Origin: Simmondsia chinensis
Taxonomy: Eukaryota; Streptophyta; Magnoliopsida; Caryophyllales; Simmondsiaceae
Reading direction: 5' to 3'
NCBI GenBank assembly: GCA_018398585.1
Contig: JAGTTD010000001.1
Coordinates: 22,089,750-22,153,749 of the forward strand
DNA: 64,000 nucleotides
Numbering within the stretch: position 1 is the first letter of the stretch; every line of letters starts with the position of its first letter. The translations under genes were made by a program, and so were the position numbers. Under the pieces are notes generated by a model. The model was given only the letters and a program-made list of their open reading frames with translations. It searched no databases and was not told the origin of the DNA. Shown piece by piece: positions 44,194 to 55,870 of the stretch.

Positions 44194-47100
44194 TGTCGTT
44201 AAAGACTATAGATTCTACTTAAAACAAATGTTCCCGCCACACTTCATGCCATTACCCAAAGTTTATAAGATTCAAGTCAATGCGCTTTGACTAATCCTTT
44301 TGGTACATCAAAGCAACGAACAATCCACGCACGAGTTTAGACTATTTCCTAGATTTATAGTTATTGTCTTACAGAATTAATCATTTATGATAGCAGTTAA
44401 AGAAACAACTAATTCAGATGGTCCTACTTAGTGTTCCAATCTTATTGACAACACCAATGTGATACTCTTGGATCACTATCCACATGACCAAAACAAGTCA
44501 TCAAAAGTATCATATTATAGTCTTATCAGACAAACTTTCCAAACTTATGACCGACTACGAGTATACTTTGACAACATATTATTACATTGATCTAAGTCTA
44601 TCTATGGTTCAATCTCATTGACCACTTAAACCAAACCTGACATGTCATCTTGGACTATGTCCATCTCATGGAACATTTTAGAAAACAATCACATACATAT
44701 TTGACTCATAAAAAAAGATCAAACGGCAAATTAAAAAAAAAAAAACACACACACACACACCCAATTTCATTTCTTTAATATTTAAAACTAACTAATTGGG
44801 TTTTTAGGACATCAATTCCAGCAATTCCCACTTGGCCTAAACCCAATTAGCACTGCGATGCGTAACTATCCCCTAAAGATCTGTCAACTCCTTGACTATA
44901 AACTTTAACCAATACTGATATTTCACTGTCTCATTCTTTTGCTTTGAACTTTAATCTACTAGAAACCTTTTGAGTCAACTAGTCTACTCAACAACCTCAT
45001 AGCTTTCAAGTACCCAACTTCCATAGTGAACTAAGCAATACAAGACGGCTTCACTCTTCACCATCTGATGACTCCCAGTAAAAGGTAAACATGAATTTTA
45101 GACGTCTACTGTCTAAACTCCCTTATAAAACCAAAAAAAAAAAAACCCATGATAAAGTCAACATTCTTTCTTAGAATCTTGCTAAAGCTTGACCCTAAGA
45201 CCATAGTGTGCTCATCTTGGTTGTTTCATTTTAAACTAACCGGATAATTAAATCTTAATAGCTCAAAACACTTCTACACCATTCTTAATTAGCAGAATCC
45301 CATTTATATACAAAACTTAGAAAGTTTCTACTTTCTTGTTATGTCACTCGTACATTGATGGTTCACTAACCATTGACTCAAATCCCCAGTACTTAATTAA
45401 CCATCATCGAATCTACAATTTAATGAATAAGATGCTTATTTAAATCTACAAAGAGACTTCCTCAGTTTGCATACTATATTCTCCTAACTCTTGGAAACAA
45501 ACTTGTATTGTTGTACCATATACGTAAGCTTTTCAAGATGAATATTCAGAGAATGTCGTCGTGATTTCCATTCCCATACCTTGTCACAATGAGATAAAAT
45601 GGACAAGAGCAGCTTTATGGACTTAAGCATAGCATCTAGCTAGAAGATCTCATCAAAGAGGATTCCTTTCTAAAGGGTATTAACCCACTGCCATCAATCT
45701 ATCCTTAAAGGTCCCTACCTTCTTGTCCAATGAACTCTTTATACTTGTATATCCATTCAGATTCAATCTACCGGAATTAATGACTTTCGACGCCTCTACA
45801 AGTTTCCAGACTTATTTAAAATACAATTACTTTAACTTAACTTTTTTCGTCCTTACCAATAGATCTGCATCTTTATACTTAAGAGTTTCATTGTAGTCTA
45901 AAAGATTAGATTTACCATCATGCTTAACTATTAAGACTGACGACATGAATCGCTCAAGTGGCCCTGACAATCCTCCCACTACCCTAAAGCTTTCACGTAT
46001 TAAGTGTGACCATAACCTTTGCTATGTGGCAACCTAGGATTGGTTAGCGCTGAAAGGAGCAGATCACCCCACAGGGCACTGTCGCATGCTAATTAGCCCA
46101 AGTGTATTTTAGCGGTTTTTGCTTTTTTTTTTTTTTTTTTTTTTTTCCCCTTATACGAATTCATTTCATGAATTTTGGGGTTTACCAAAAATGGTTTGTT
46201 CAACTCTTCAATAAATAATTCATCTCATGAATTCTCTTGATTTCTTTAAACGCATAATTTAGAGGCCTTTGTAGGGACCTTAGGAACAATTTATTCCTAA
46301 CTCCAAGTGGGTCAACTCCGATTATCATCTTATGATAACAATTGATTACCATTTAGTAAAACTTAATTCCATTAAATAAGTTTTACGGCACACTGGAAAC
46401 AAACATATTTACTCGTTAAATTTTCTTATAATAGTTTATGACCCATCTACTAAATGTCTATGAGAAAAATAACTCAAACTGCTATTGTAATTCTTTCTCA
46501 CTTTTTCTTCTTAGCTCCCAACTCGCCCTTCTCGAATAATTCACTAATATCGAAAAATAATTCTGTATTAATTCTAAATGTCAAACATAAGAGAGGTTCT
46601 GGCCAAAGTCTCTAGAATCTATTCAAATACTTGCGAATCAACTAAGGGGACATTATTCTAGGTACATTCCTAGCAAGAAGTTTGTTCCCATTACACTTTA
46701 TGCAATTACCCAATGAACATAAGATCCCAGTTAGACTTAATAACCCGATCCTTTTAGCAAATCAAAGTAATTAGTATTTCATGCATGAGTCCAGACTATT
46801 TCCTAGATTTAGAGTCATTGTGTATACAAAATAGTATGAATTACTCACTTCCGATAGTAGCGCATAGACGAGCAAATCACGTGGTCCATTCAATGTAACA
46901 ATGTCATTGTAATACGCAAACATAACATTTTGGATCGCCATCCACATAACCAAGACAAGTTATCTAAATGTTACATTATAGTCTTACCAGACAAATAGCC
47001 CAAATGCATCACGAACTACGAATCATTTATTAAATAACATTTTATCTGTTATTAGTCTATCCGAAGTATAATCTCATTATCCACTAACAACAGATATACC

Positions 47101-47263
47101 AAATATCAATTAGGGACTTCTTCCATCTCATGGTACGTGCTTTGAAAGTTAAACATCACCATATGCATATAAACTCGTAAACATATAGACGACAATAAAC
47201 AACTTTTATTCAGGAAGAAAAATGTTCACATACATTGGGTTCCTTAAGACGCTAGCTCTAACA
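44194..47263 (-). mobile_element. Deleted copia-type element in the antisense PMD frame
   Basis: In reverse orientation, part of an LTR (44,194-44,823, ending CAATTCCAGCA) adjoins a purine tract (TTCCCACTTGGCC on the plus strand, 44,825-44,837) and about 1.2 kb of internal sequence matching 29,000-30,223. A sharp junction near 46,030 leads to the other LTR (about 46,150-47,263, ending CTCTAACA). A 24-nt T-run lies at about 46,120-46,146, and a poly(A)/(CA)n tract at 44,732-44,760. The outer part of the left LTR is missing, so no TSD could be checked. Confidence 0.75.
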
Positions 47264-48305
47264 CACAGAGACATCATGGTGAAGGTCCGGCCTCCTGAAC
47301 CAACAAGGCCAAGATTCCTCTCTCTTAAGGGAGTCCATCGAGTCCTTTTCCTACCCCAAGTAGACATAAGTCTCTCAAGGCATTGTTCAAAGGATCATCC
47401 TGGGGGTAAAAGGACCTCATATTGAGCAAATTGTTCTCCATAGTAAGAGACCCCTTCACCTGTGGGGACATAAGGGCCTCTGGGGCAAAGCTCGAGAACT
47501 AGCCTTGGGCCCAAAGCTAGACCAGCCATAAGGGTCTTTCTCTATGGACAACATAGTCCTTGACTATGACGTCCCAAAGGCATCCACATACTTTGGCCAG
47601 AAACAATGGTCCTAGAGCCAATAGACTTGTGCTAAAGGCCAGGTTGATCACCATAGTCTGAAGGCACTTAAGGACTTAATTGGAGGAGTTAGCAAAGAAA
47701 AACTTGTTCAACCAAAACAAGTAAAAACAGACCTCTTCTTCTGTAGACCCTTGGACAAAGTCATGTGTTCCTGTGACAAACACCTAAACGAAGGACTCAT
47801 AACCACCAGACAAGCTAGACATGGAGAAAGAAGAGGCAGAGGCTTCAGCCTCTGTGGAAAGAAAAGAATCAAGAGGCAGCTCTTCTCCTCCTTGAGAAAG
47901 ACCTATTAAGGCAGTTATGTCCTTTAGAGTGATACTAAGAAACCCCTCAGGGAGGACAAAAGCATTGTAACAGATGTTCCAACAGCAGGTGAGTGCCGTC
48001 ATAATGGGGTAGTCATACCTGAGAGCGATCTTGGAAAGCTTGATGGCCTTGTAGATGCAAAGGTTCTTCCATTTCTCTTCATGGGTAAGGATCAATCTAT
48101 CTACCCATTCGGCACACCGCTTAGACTCATCCTTTAAAGGGAGCCGCTTCTTTGCAAATGCGTCTGCCTCCCCAAGATTGACCTGCAGAAGTTGTACGAA
48201 GCAAACGAGATTCATTAGTATTAGGAAACACGCCCTCAAGACTGGGGACTTCGTGAGAAGGGTCAAAGGTTGTGCCAAGGTTGAGGATGGATCATTCTCT
48301 GCCAT
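47264..48305 (-). pseudogene. Antisense plant mobile domain (PMD, aminotransferase-like) reading frame
   Basis: The minus-strand frame 48,305-47,784 starts with a Met and reads KWKNLCIYKAIKLSKI, then YPIMTALTCCWN and AFVLPEGFLSITLKDITALI. After a stop, the region to about 47,480 reads VCFYLFWLNKFFF, LALGPLFLAKVCG and ERPLWLV-(stop)-LWAQG. This order is the plant mobile domain (PF10536 type). It lies antisense between XZ gag and the XZ 3' LTR, the place where some Tat-lineage elements carry an antisense extra frame. The frame is broken by at least two stops and by the copia insert at 47,263. The role of PMD in retroelements is not settled. Confidence 0.72.
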
Positions 48306-48935
48306 TCAAGAAAAATTCTCTTAGAGGGTACTAAGATCAATAGGGCTTTAAAGCCTATTAAAGACCACTGAAGTGCTTGATTGAACCATAAGCACCAATT
48401 ACTCAATAGGGCTATCAGCTTAAGGAATGGGGCAGAGATGGTGTAAGATATTTGAGACATCGTTGCTTAATTTGAAGAAAAGCAAAGAAACATGGAGTAG
48501 ATTAAAGCAACAAAGATTAGAAGATCAAGAATAGAGAGCAAGTGTTTTCAATGCACTTGGTTACAACAAAGAGAAAGCACAGAGCAGAGAAAGTGAGGAT
48601 TCAAGGCCCTATCTGTCATACTTATAGACATGCAGGAAAGAAAATCAGACATCAAACGGTGTTCTCTCGTGCTCCTTGTAGCTATTAAGGGACAAATCAA
48701 GTAGATTGTTTACCCATTCTAAGTTTCAACTTACCAACGGCTAAAAGGGGGCATTTGTTTACACTTTAATTTCGAGGGAGCTAGGACGATGCCGTTTTGG
48801 GCAAAGTGCCATGTGCTTATCACGTGAGGTCAGGAGGATCATACTTCTAGATATTGAGATTAAGACATCTCGAGCCTAGCATCTTGAGAAGTTTATCACC
48901 CTAATAGGGGTATCAGCCACTCAAGACTCAAACTC
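48306..48935 (+). repeat. XZ 3' internal end, purine tract and truncated 3' LTR
   Basis: 48,306-48,755 is noncoding leader of the antisense frame; the same sequence occurs at 52,996-53,220 and 57,871-58,160. CTAAAAGGGGGCAT (48,741-48,754) is a polypurine tract, and TGTTTACACTTTAATTTCG starts the XZ LTR at 48,756. The LTR is cut near 48,935 where tRNA-like units begin. Confidence 0.72.
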
Positions 48936-49211
48936 CTGGCCCCTGAGCGATGACCGCATGGGTAGGAAATGCTACCAACTAAGACGCCCTTATGCTGACT
49001 GCATGAGCATATCTTTAGCGAGAATTGAACACTTCACCCATGGACAATGACCTCATGGGTAGGAGACACCACCAACTGAGATGCTCCCACGATGGGCTTG
49101 AGCTCAAGATTTGTAGTGATTTATAATGAGTATTTCTTCAGCGAGAATTGAACTCCTGACCCTGGACGATGACCACATGGGCAGGAGACGCCACCAATTG
49201 AGATGCCCTCG
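48922..49211 (-). repeat. Three tandem tRNA-like (SINE head) units
   Basis: On the minus strand each unit reads GGGC(A/G)TCTCA(A/G)TTGGTGGCG, resembling box A, then CTCCTGCCCATG and, after 30-odd bases, AGTTCAATTCTCGCT, resembling box B. Units lie at about 49,211-49,140, 49,092-49,017 and 48,991-48,922, the last most degraded. Between the outer two units is a CTGAAGAAATACTCATTATA-like tail. None folds obviously into a full tRNA gene. They look like the heads of a tRNA-derived SINE arranged in tandem. Confidence 0.6.
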
Positions 49212-49214
49212 TAT

Positions 49215-52200
49215 TTTTCTTTTACTTAGACTTAGGCATAACTCTTCAAATCTAATATGCAAATGACAATCTTAATGCAATCTGTTCAAATTTGAGCATC
49301 TTTTAATCAGAAAGAAAGGTAAAATAGCCATGCTAATTAATGAAGTCAAAATCCATCGTTTTATCAAGATAATGCCTTAAAATAGATCATTTATTGCGAT
49401 TAGAACACAAAGACAATTGATTCCGAGTTGTTCAAGTGCAGTCAAAGTAAATGAGCTAAGAAAGGTAGCAAATTTGCCTAAAAAGCATGATGATAAGATC
49501 TCAAAATTATTTTATAATTTTAAGTTGCTTTAAAATTTGCAATAAAATTTAAAAAGACTAATGAGAAAATCTTTTTATTGGCTGATGGTATCTACATTTC
49601 CATACAAAGGCTCCAAACCCTGGGTGGCACTAAAGCCAGCTCTAAAAAATAAAATAGGACTGGACAGGAAAACTTTTCAAAAAATTTTGTACAAAATTAA
49701 AAAAAAAAAAAAAGTGAAAAAAATGTCTCTCCCACACCCAAACTTAAAGTTTACGTTGTTCTCAATGTTAAAAGAAATACAAAGAATGAAGCAGTATGTG
49801 AAAGATACTTTCCAGGTTTGAGAATTGCTTTTTGATGGTGAATGTTGACATCATGTTTACTTCCAAACGTATTTAAAAAAAAAAACCTATTTGAACAAAA
49901 TGCACAGAAACATAAGAAAATGATAAAATAAAAGGAAATTAAAGGAAAAGAAGTAGAGAAATGAAAACTTGGGTTGTCTCCCAAGAAGTGCTTAAGTTAC
50001 AATCGTTAGCTTGACTTTTTTACCATGTTTTATCCTGTATCCTGAAGGAGAATGGAGTTTCCTCCATCCACCCTCAACTACCATTTTCTTCCATGGATCT
50101 TCTTTGTACCCTTTTTTACACGACCATCTCCACCTTTTCTAATCATCGGATCCTTATGCTTAATGTGCCACAACTTGAATTTTCTTTTCTCATCTTTTTT
50201 GCATTTTTTCACTAAGTCATCCTTGGCTCTGAAAGCCTCTAACTTCGTTATATAAGCTCGACACTATATTTTGGTCATTGGTGGTGGTGGGTTGGTCAAG
50301 ATAGGTTTGGTCACTGGTGGTGATGAGTCGATCACTGGGGGTTATGTCACATTGAGGTGGTTCTTCTAATATGTTCTCATCCCTCAATGTTATGGCATTA
50401 GTTCGTTCCCCTGGATTTGTGACGGTATTGATAGGCAAGGGATCTTTGGCTGTCTTAGAAAGTTCCTCTAATATAATTCCTACTTGAGTTTCTAAATTTT
50501 AGATGGAGGCTTCTTGGTTTCTAAAGTTGACCCTAGTTTCTTGAATAAAAAGTGTCTTTTCATGCATGAACTCCCTAAACATCTCTTCTAAGCCATATTT
50601 CTTTTCTTAATGTGGATGAATGGGTGACCAAGGTGCTTCGTGAGTGTTCCAAGAAAAGCTAGGAGGGTTCATCCATCCTTGATTGTAGGTGTTAGTGTAA
50701 GGATTGAGTTGGGCTTCTTGATGATTTGACATGCAGTTCTACTGCTCACAACCCAATGAAGTGAAAGTGTTTCCCGTTTGGCACTCAGTACTAGCATGAT
50801 TACATGTACAAAATTCACATCTAACTATAGGAGTATGAGCAACTCGGATACTTATGTTATCCAGCTGCTTTTGAGTTAGTGAGATTTGAGCAAATAATGC
50901 CGTGTATGAATCAAGTTCATGAATTCCAACTGGTCTTCTTAGTACAACATGGTACTGAGATCTCATATAGTTGTTGTTAGCCATCACCTCTTGCAGCATT
51001 CTGTGTTAAATCTTAGAATCTCAGTGAGTAATGTCTTGATTTTGCAATCCTAGCATACAAAATAAGAAAAATAAACTTAAAAGTTAAAATAAAGATAAAA
51101 ATAATGAGAAAGCACCAAATACAACAATATACAACAAAACTTAATAAAAACAAAATTTTAGAGGGGGTGTGGTATACGAATTTTACAAGAGAAGTTAAAA
51201 GAAGGGGGGGAGAGCGTAGCAATACTAATGTTTTAAGATAATTTTAAAATAACAAACTTAACTTTTAAAAACTTATCTAGGTGAATTAGAAATTTAAAAG
51301 AAAGACAAAACTATTTAGAAAACATAAAGATACAACAATCTAAGCAAAAGTTAAACAACCAATTTTTAAGCAGGGATACTATACGAATTTTTCAAAAAAT
51401 TAAAAAAAAAAAAAGAACTTTACAAATCAAACAAAGTGAATAAAATGAATTAAATAAAAGATTCTTCTTCAAATGTAAATAAAATTTGCAAGTTTTTACA
51501 AAACAACTTCAAATTAGTACTAAAACTATATGGCATCAATATCACTCAAATAAAAACAATCCCCATCAACTGCGCTAAAAACTTGATGCTTAATATTTGC
51601 TTAGCAAGTGCACTAAGTCATATCAAGTAATACAGAGTAAATAGAGTATTGTTCCCATGATGATTGATTATTGAGTGACTACTGAAATTAGTTGTTTTAG
51701 CACTATTTGAAAGACCGCAATTTATTTTTGGATATGTAACAAATAAAACGAAAAGAACTAAAGATGGATACTGAATTTTAAGAAAATAAACTGATTTTCA
51801 GATGACTTCTCTAATTTAATAAGATCCAAGGTATTCGATTTCACCTAGTTGTATTAATATGCCTTTCTATTCTTGAGATTCAAGTTGTTATTACATATTG
51901 ATGGTTGAAAATCCTAATTTGCTAAATATTCTCTCACGATCAATATTTAGCATACTATTATACATATTAATTCACCAATCTCTTGCATGAATTTAAATAA
52001 GAAAGGAGTTTTGAAGATCCAAGGTTTTCACTTAAGACCACACAAATCACGTTAGTCTATCTCTAGCATTCGCTCAATTTATGGTGTTTAACACTTAGCA
52101 GTCATCATAAATCACATCATGGACTCATTATGAATCATTACAGGCTTTGAATGGTGATCAATCATTCAAAACTCATGAAGAACAAAGATAAACACTCAAA

Positions 52201-52995
52201 CAACGCAACAAACAAACATTGAATACATTGAAATAGAAAAGAGTATATATTACAACTTAGGCTACACCGTGGCCTTGGAAAAATAAAATTAGTTCATGAT
52301 ACACATTACATAAAGCAAAACTAAGACGAAACCATGAACTTGAGTAAGAAAATGATAGAAAAGAACTTGAAATTAAAAAATTACAAACCGAACTCTTTCT
52401 TTTCCTCCCTTCCTCTTCTATCCGAATTTTCTCTATTTTTTCTACTTTGGATTGGTTTTTGAATATTTGAATAATCTAAACCAATTACTTTGGATTGGTA
52501 ATTGAGGTTGGGAAAGGTTGGAATAAAAAATTACAAATACTTTAACCTCATTTGCTCATGTCGCCACCCATGGATGCAAATTGCTACTTTTTGCTATTTT
52601 TTTATTTTTTCTCTCTTTCCACTGCCCAAATGGTCAAACGTGCATCAAGTTTCACTTTTTCTTGAATAATTCAATGTGTTTTGTTCTTGATTTGTTAGAA
52701 TTTTCCGCCCAAATTGCAAGTTGCACAAATTGTTCATGTTCTTGCTTGTTCTTGCTTAGCCGTGTGAATTTGTGTTTTTGCTCATTTTTGACTTTTGTTT
52801 GATGTATCTTACTTCCATTTCTTGATAATAATGATAAAACATAGAGAACTAGCATCAAATGAGTGTTTTTGCAAGGAAATAACAATAGGAGCAAAAACGG
52901 GCAAAAGCGAGCAAAAACAATAAAAATTAGATGTAAGATGGTTAGTAATTGAACATGAAATATATGAATAATTATATACTAAATTAGACTTATCA
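49215..52995 (-). mobile_element. Athila-like element fragment, gag to 5' LTR
   Basis: The 5' LTR is 51,584-52,995 (TGATGCTTAATATTTGC ... TTATCA); a degraded antisense tRNA-Asp site is at about 51,559-51,578; an internal leader covers 51,010-51,558; gag lies at about 50,217-51,000. Then comes a noncoding part that includes TTGGGTTGTCTCCCAAGAAG (49,970-49,989), an antisense form of the segment that follows pol in Athila elements. RT and integrase are absent, the same architecture as at 737-8,266. The 3' LTR is missing; the fragment ends near 49,215. The LTR matches that at 14,608-15,965. Confidence 0.75.
50217..51000 (-). pseudogene. Athila-type gag C-terminal half, broken
   Basis: The minus frame 50,999-50,739 reads a helix with a VRCEFCTCNHASTEC zinc-knuckle-like segment (Cys-x2-Cys-x4-His-x4-Cys). 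50,720-50,640 reads NPYTNTYNQGWMNPPSFSW, matching the NxYNxxWxNHPNFSW signature of Athila gag. The frame 50,438-50,217 contains TVTNPGERTNAITLRDE, the usual gag-protease border. Stops and gaps separate these parts. Confidence 0.75.
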
Positions 52996-53220
52996 AGGTC
53001 AAAGATAGGCCCTAGGGCGTAAGATGCGAAGGAAGACGAATCGATCGTGTCAAGATCGATTAGGCTCTGAAGCACATCAAAGATTATCGAGATGTCTGAT
53101 TAAAGCAGATATGTCAATTGCTCAATTAGGCTATCAGCTTGAGCAAGGGGGGCAGAGACAACAAATGAAATTTGGGCCATCGTCAGAGCAGAGGAAACAA
53201 AGGATGAAAAGTAGATTAGA
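52996..53220 (+). other. XZ antisense-frame leader copy, left part
   Basis: The sequence matches 48,320-48,500 (for example CTATCAGCTTGAGCAAGGGG). It is interrupted at 53,220 by an LTR element and continues at 57,871-58,160. Confidence 0.6.
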
Positions 53221-53645
53221 TGTCATGATCCAAGATCAAACTTGAGTCATGACCTAGAGATAATAGAATATGAGATGAGAAAGAAGTGAAAAGAGATGAG
53301 AAATAGAGAGAGAGTTTAGATGAGAGAGAGAATTCAAGTGTTTTCATCCATCAATGCTTGATTACAAGAGAATCACCTAATACTTATACAACCTTAAACT
53401 AGGATGGCTAAGCTAGATACATTGCACATAGACACCTCAACTGACCAACTTAGGATCTGGCTGCCAATCTTGACTATCCTTGGCTTCTTTTACTAACAAC
53501 CACCTTACATATTAACTAGAGGAAGCTAACAATAGATATAGAAGATACTAATATTCCTAGATTATTACAACTTAAGGACTCATTACAATTCAAGGACTTA
53601 TTAGTATTTAACTCCAAATCCCGGATCATGACAATACTTCCCCCT

Positions 53646-54618
53646 TTAGAGATTCTTGTCCTCAAGAATCCTAGTAGAGAGTTGTGACTTGAAGAACCCT
53701 TGTTGTTGCAGAAATTGGAGTTGAAGAGTACTTATTAGTGCTGTGAGTACACCTGAGATTGGTGCTTCAAAATCTAGATCTGAAGCAACTTTTTCATGTT
53801 GCACCTGATTGCATCTGTTTGTAGTTCCACAAGGCTTGTACCTAATTGTAGAGTATACTTCAGGAGGTCTACCACTGTCATACCACTTCAACCAAACTCT
53901 AGTGCAGCCCATAACCTTACTGTTGAACCCCTTAATGTGATGCATGCAGCTGTCATGATTCCTATAGGTGGGGACTTATGAAAGATTGTAATTAGAATAA
54001 TATTCAGATTGGTGCTTCAAGATCATGACAGCAGCCAAACCACACTTTCTTGTAGCTAAGGTGAACTAATGGCTAGAGATGCAGCAGCTGGAGCCCAATT
54101 TCTTTAGTCCTCAATCTGAATTTGAATTGTCTAATCATTCCACCATAGAACTTAAGAGGTATGCCGCAGTTGACCCTGCAAAATATAGCTCTTTTCTTAC
54201 TTTGGAAAAGGCTCACAGCGGATTTGAAGTTCCAAAGGCTCTCTATAACCGAACTTGCATAACCCATTACTCTTTTAGCCTCCTTAAGAGCTGCTTCCCA
54301 CGGCTCAATTGAGCTTACCAATGAACTAACATTGGCGTTCCTGGAATTTGCATGTTGCATACCAGATTTACCCATTGCTTCGATGAAAGTCTTATTCTTC
54401 TTTTCCAAACCAGTAGCACATTTAACAATAGGTCGATCTTGATACTTGCTATCCTCATTGCATACTTCCACTCCCCTTACTTTCCAAGATGTAATGAGAT
54501 TGCACAAAATACACCTAGCAACCCAAGCTTCTAAATTAAGCACAAGTTTGAAATCGAAATGTGACAGGCTGTGAGAAATATGAAACATCAACTGAGCTTC
54601 GAGCCTCTCTGAATTCAA
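53646..54618 (-). pseudogene. Two unknown frames near the 3' end of the gypsy-like element
   Basis: 54,618-54,073 is a 181-codon frame beginning with Met, with no gag or pol motif. It has a Trp-containing helical stretch (EPWEAALKEAKRVMGYASSV) and a basic C-terminus. 53,945-53,646 is a 99-codon frame with RVWLKWYDSGRPPEVYS, ending in LEDKNL next to the purine tract. The element has no pol, so these may be captured or family-specific sequences, or pol too decayed to recognise. No function can be assigned. Confidence 0.35.
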
Positions 54619-55497
54619 TACTGATGTATTTCTGATTATTTCGCTAAACTAAAAAAGTATATTAGCTAAATATGGTTGTGCTCTCACGCTAAATTCCTCC
54701 GTAGTAGCTTTTGATGACTGCTTTCAAGCGAATCAATTTCCTCAAATTGTATGTATTCTTGAACTAGCCTTAATTGACAATGCCCATCATCATTCTCATC
54801 AAGGTTAGCTGATCGTTTCCTAAGTGAACTTGCTACTTTGCTTGAAGAATTTTCTTGCAGTTGAAATATAGGATCAAAGGATTCAGCTGGCCTTACATTG
54901 GCTTTTATTCTAGGGAGATGTTATGTACTCCTCACTTGACCAATCCAAACATCTAACTTCTAGTCCAGTTTCTCCGTTGTTTTAGCACAAAAAACCAACA
55001 GATTCAGCTTAGCCTCATCAAGAATTCCAAATATTTTCCCTTGATTGTTCTTGTGTCTAATCCTTTGGAACTTTCTCTCCTTAATCTTCACCTTGAAGCT
55101 ATTCTTAGATTGAATTCTTTCACTCCCTTGGCTCCACAAGTGAGGTTTCTCAACACATTTGTCTACCAACATATCTGTGCTACTGAATTCAGCAACGTTA
55201 AGCACAACAACTTGCTCCCTGTTGCCACCTTGTGTTGAGGAATGTAACAGCAATCGTTCCACAGGTCTCACATTGGGTGTACTGCTGGAAGAACACCCGG
55301 ATCATTCCACTTAGCACGTTTGCAATTCACCTTAGTCCCCTTGAATGAGCTTAGCTTACATTTAGCACAAGAACTTTTGGTGGACTTCAATCTTGGCATC
55401 TCATGGCTCACTTCACTGCCTGCATCGCACAACCTTGCATCTAATTCTTTAGCGAACTTAACAGAGTGCCTTGTTGCCTTAACATCCGAACTTAGTG

Positions 55498-55870
55498 CTA
55501 GTTTGAGAAGGTGAGCGCTTCTTTTAATACTTGATCAATTTCCCCTCTAATGACCACGGGAGGACTTGCTTCCACTTGAGGAAGAACTAATGACTCAAAC
55601 AATCTAGGCTTCGCATATGCTATAGCCAAAGTACTAGGATTAAGAAGCTTCATAAAATGTTTGAGTGTGGAAGGGAGGCCATCAATGAAACAAGTCACAT
55701 AGTTTTCTTCACCAAATTCTTGTTGCACAGATAACCTTGTAGCTCTTCATTCCCCAAAATGCATCCCATACTCTTCAAAAGTTTTCTTTTGTAACATATC
55801 CTTGAACATAGGAGGGTGAGAAACTTCTAGTGGTCGAACTTGATGCCTTACCTCTAAAATGAATCCAGTC
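55498..55870 (-). pseudogene. gag-like fragment of the gypsy-like element
   Basis: The minus strand reads FEEYGMHFGE, then QQEFGEENYVTCFIDGLP followed by LKHFMKLLNPSTLAIAYAKP and RLFES. The phrase 'F-DGL ... hydrophobic ... P-TL-A-A-A-LFE' is the capsid C-terminal motif of plant gypsy elements and is close to the SPGTLSKVYAKGKLFES of the Reina-like gag at about 18,990. A stop lies within. Upstream frames to 57,009 are hydrophilic and unassigned. Confidence 0.65.

Noticed and set aside
46116..46146. Long T-run as a LINE or SINE insertion edge
   Set aside because: No flanking duplication or LINE-like sequence; it lies near a deletion junction in the copia copy and may be simple slippage.
48922..49211. 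Functional tRNA genes
   Set aside because: No complete acceptor stem or anticodon arm could be paired; units are degraded and tandem, as in SINE heads.
54079..54534. Plus-strand frames inside the 53,221-57,865 element
   Set aside because: They overlap the longer minus-strand frame in the element's own direction and show no motif.
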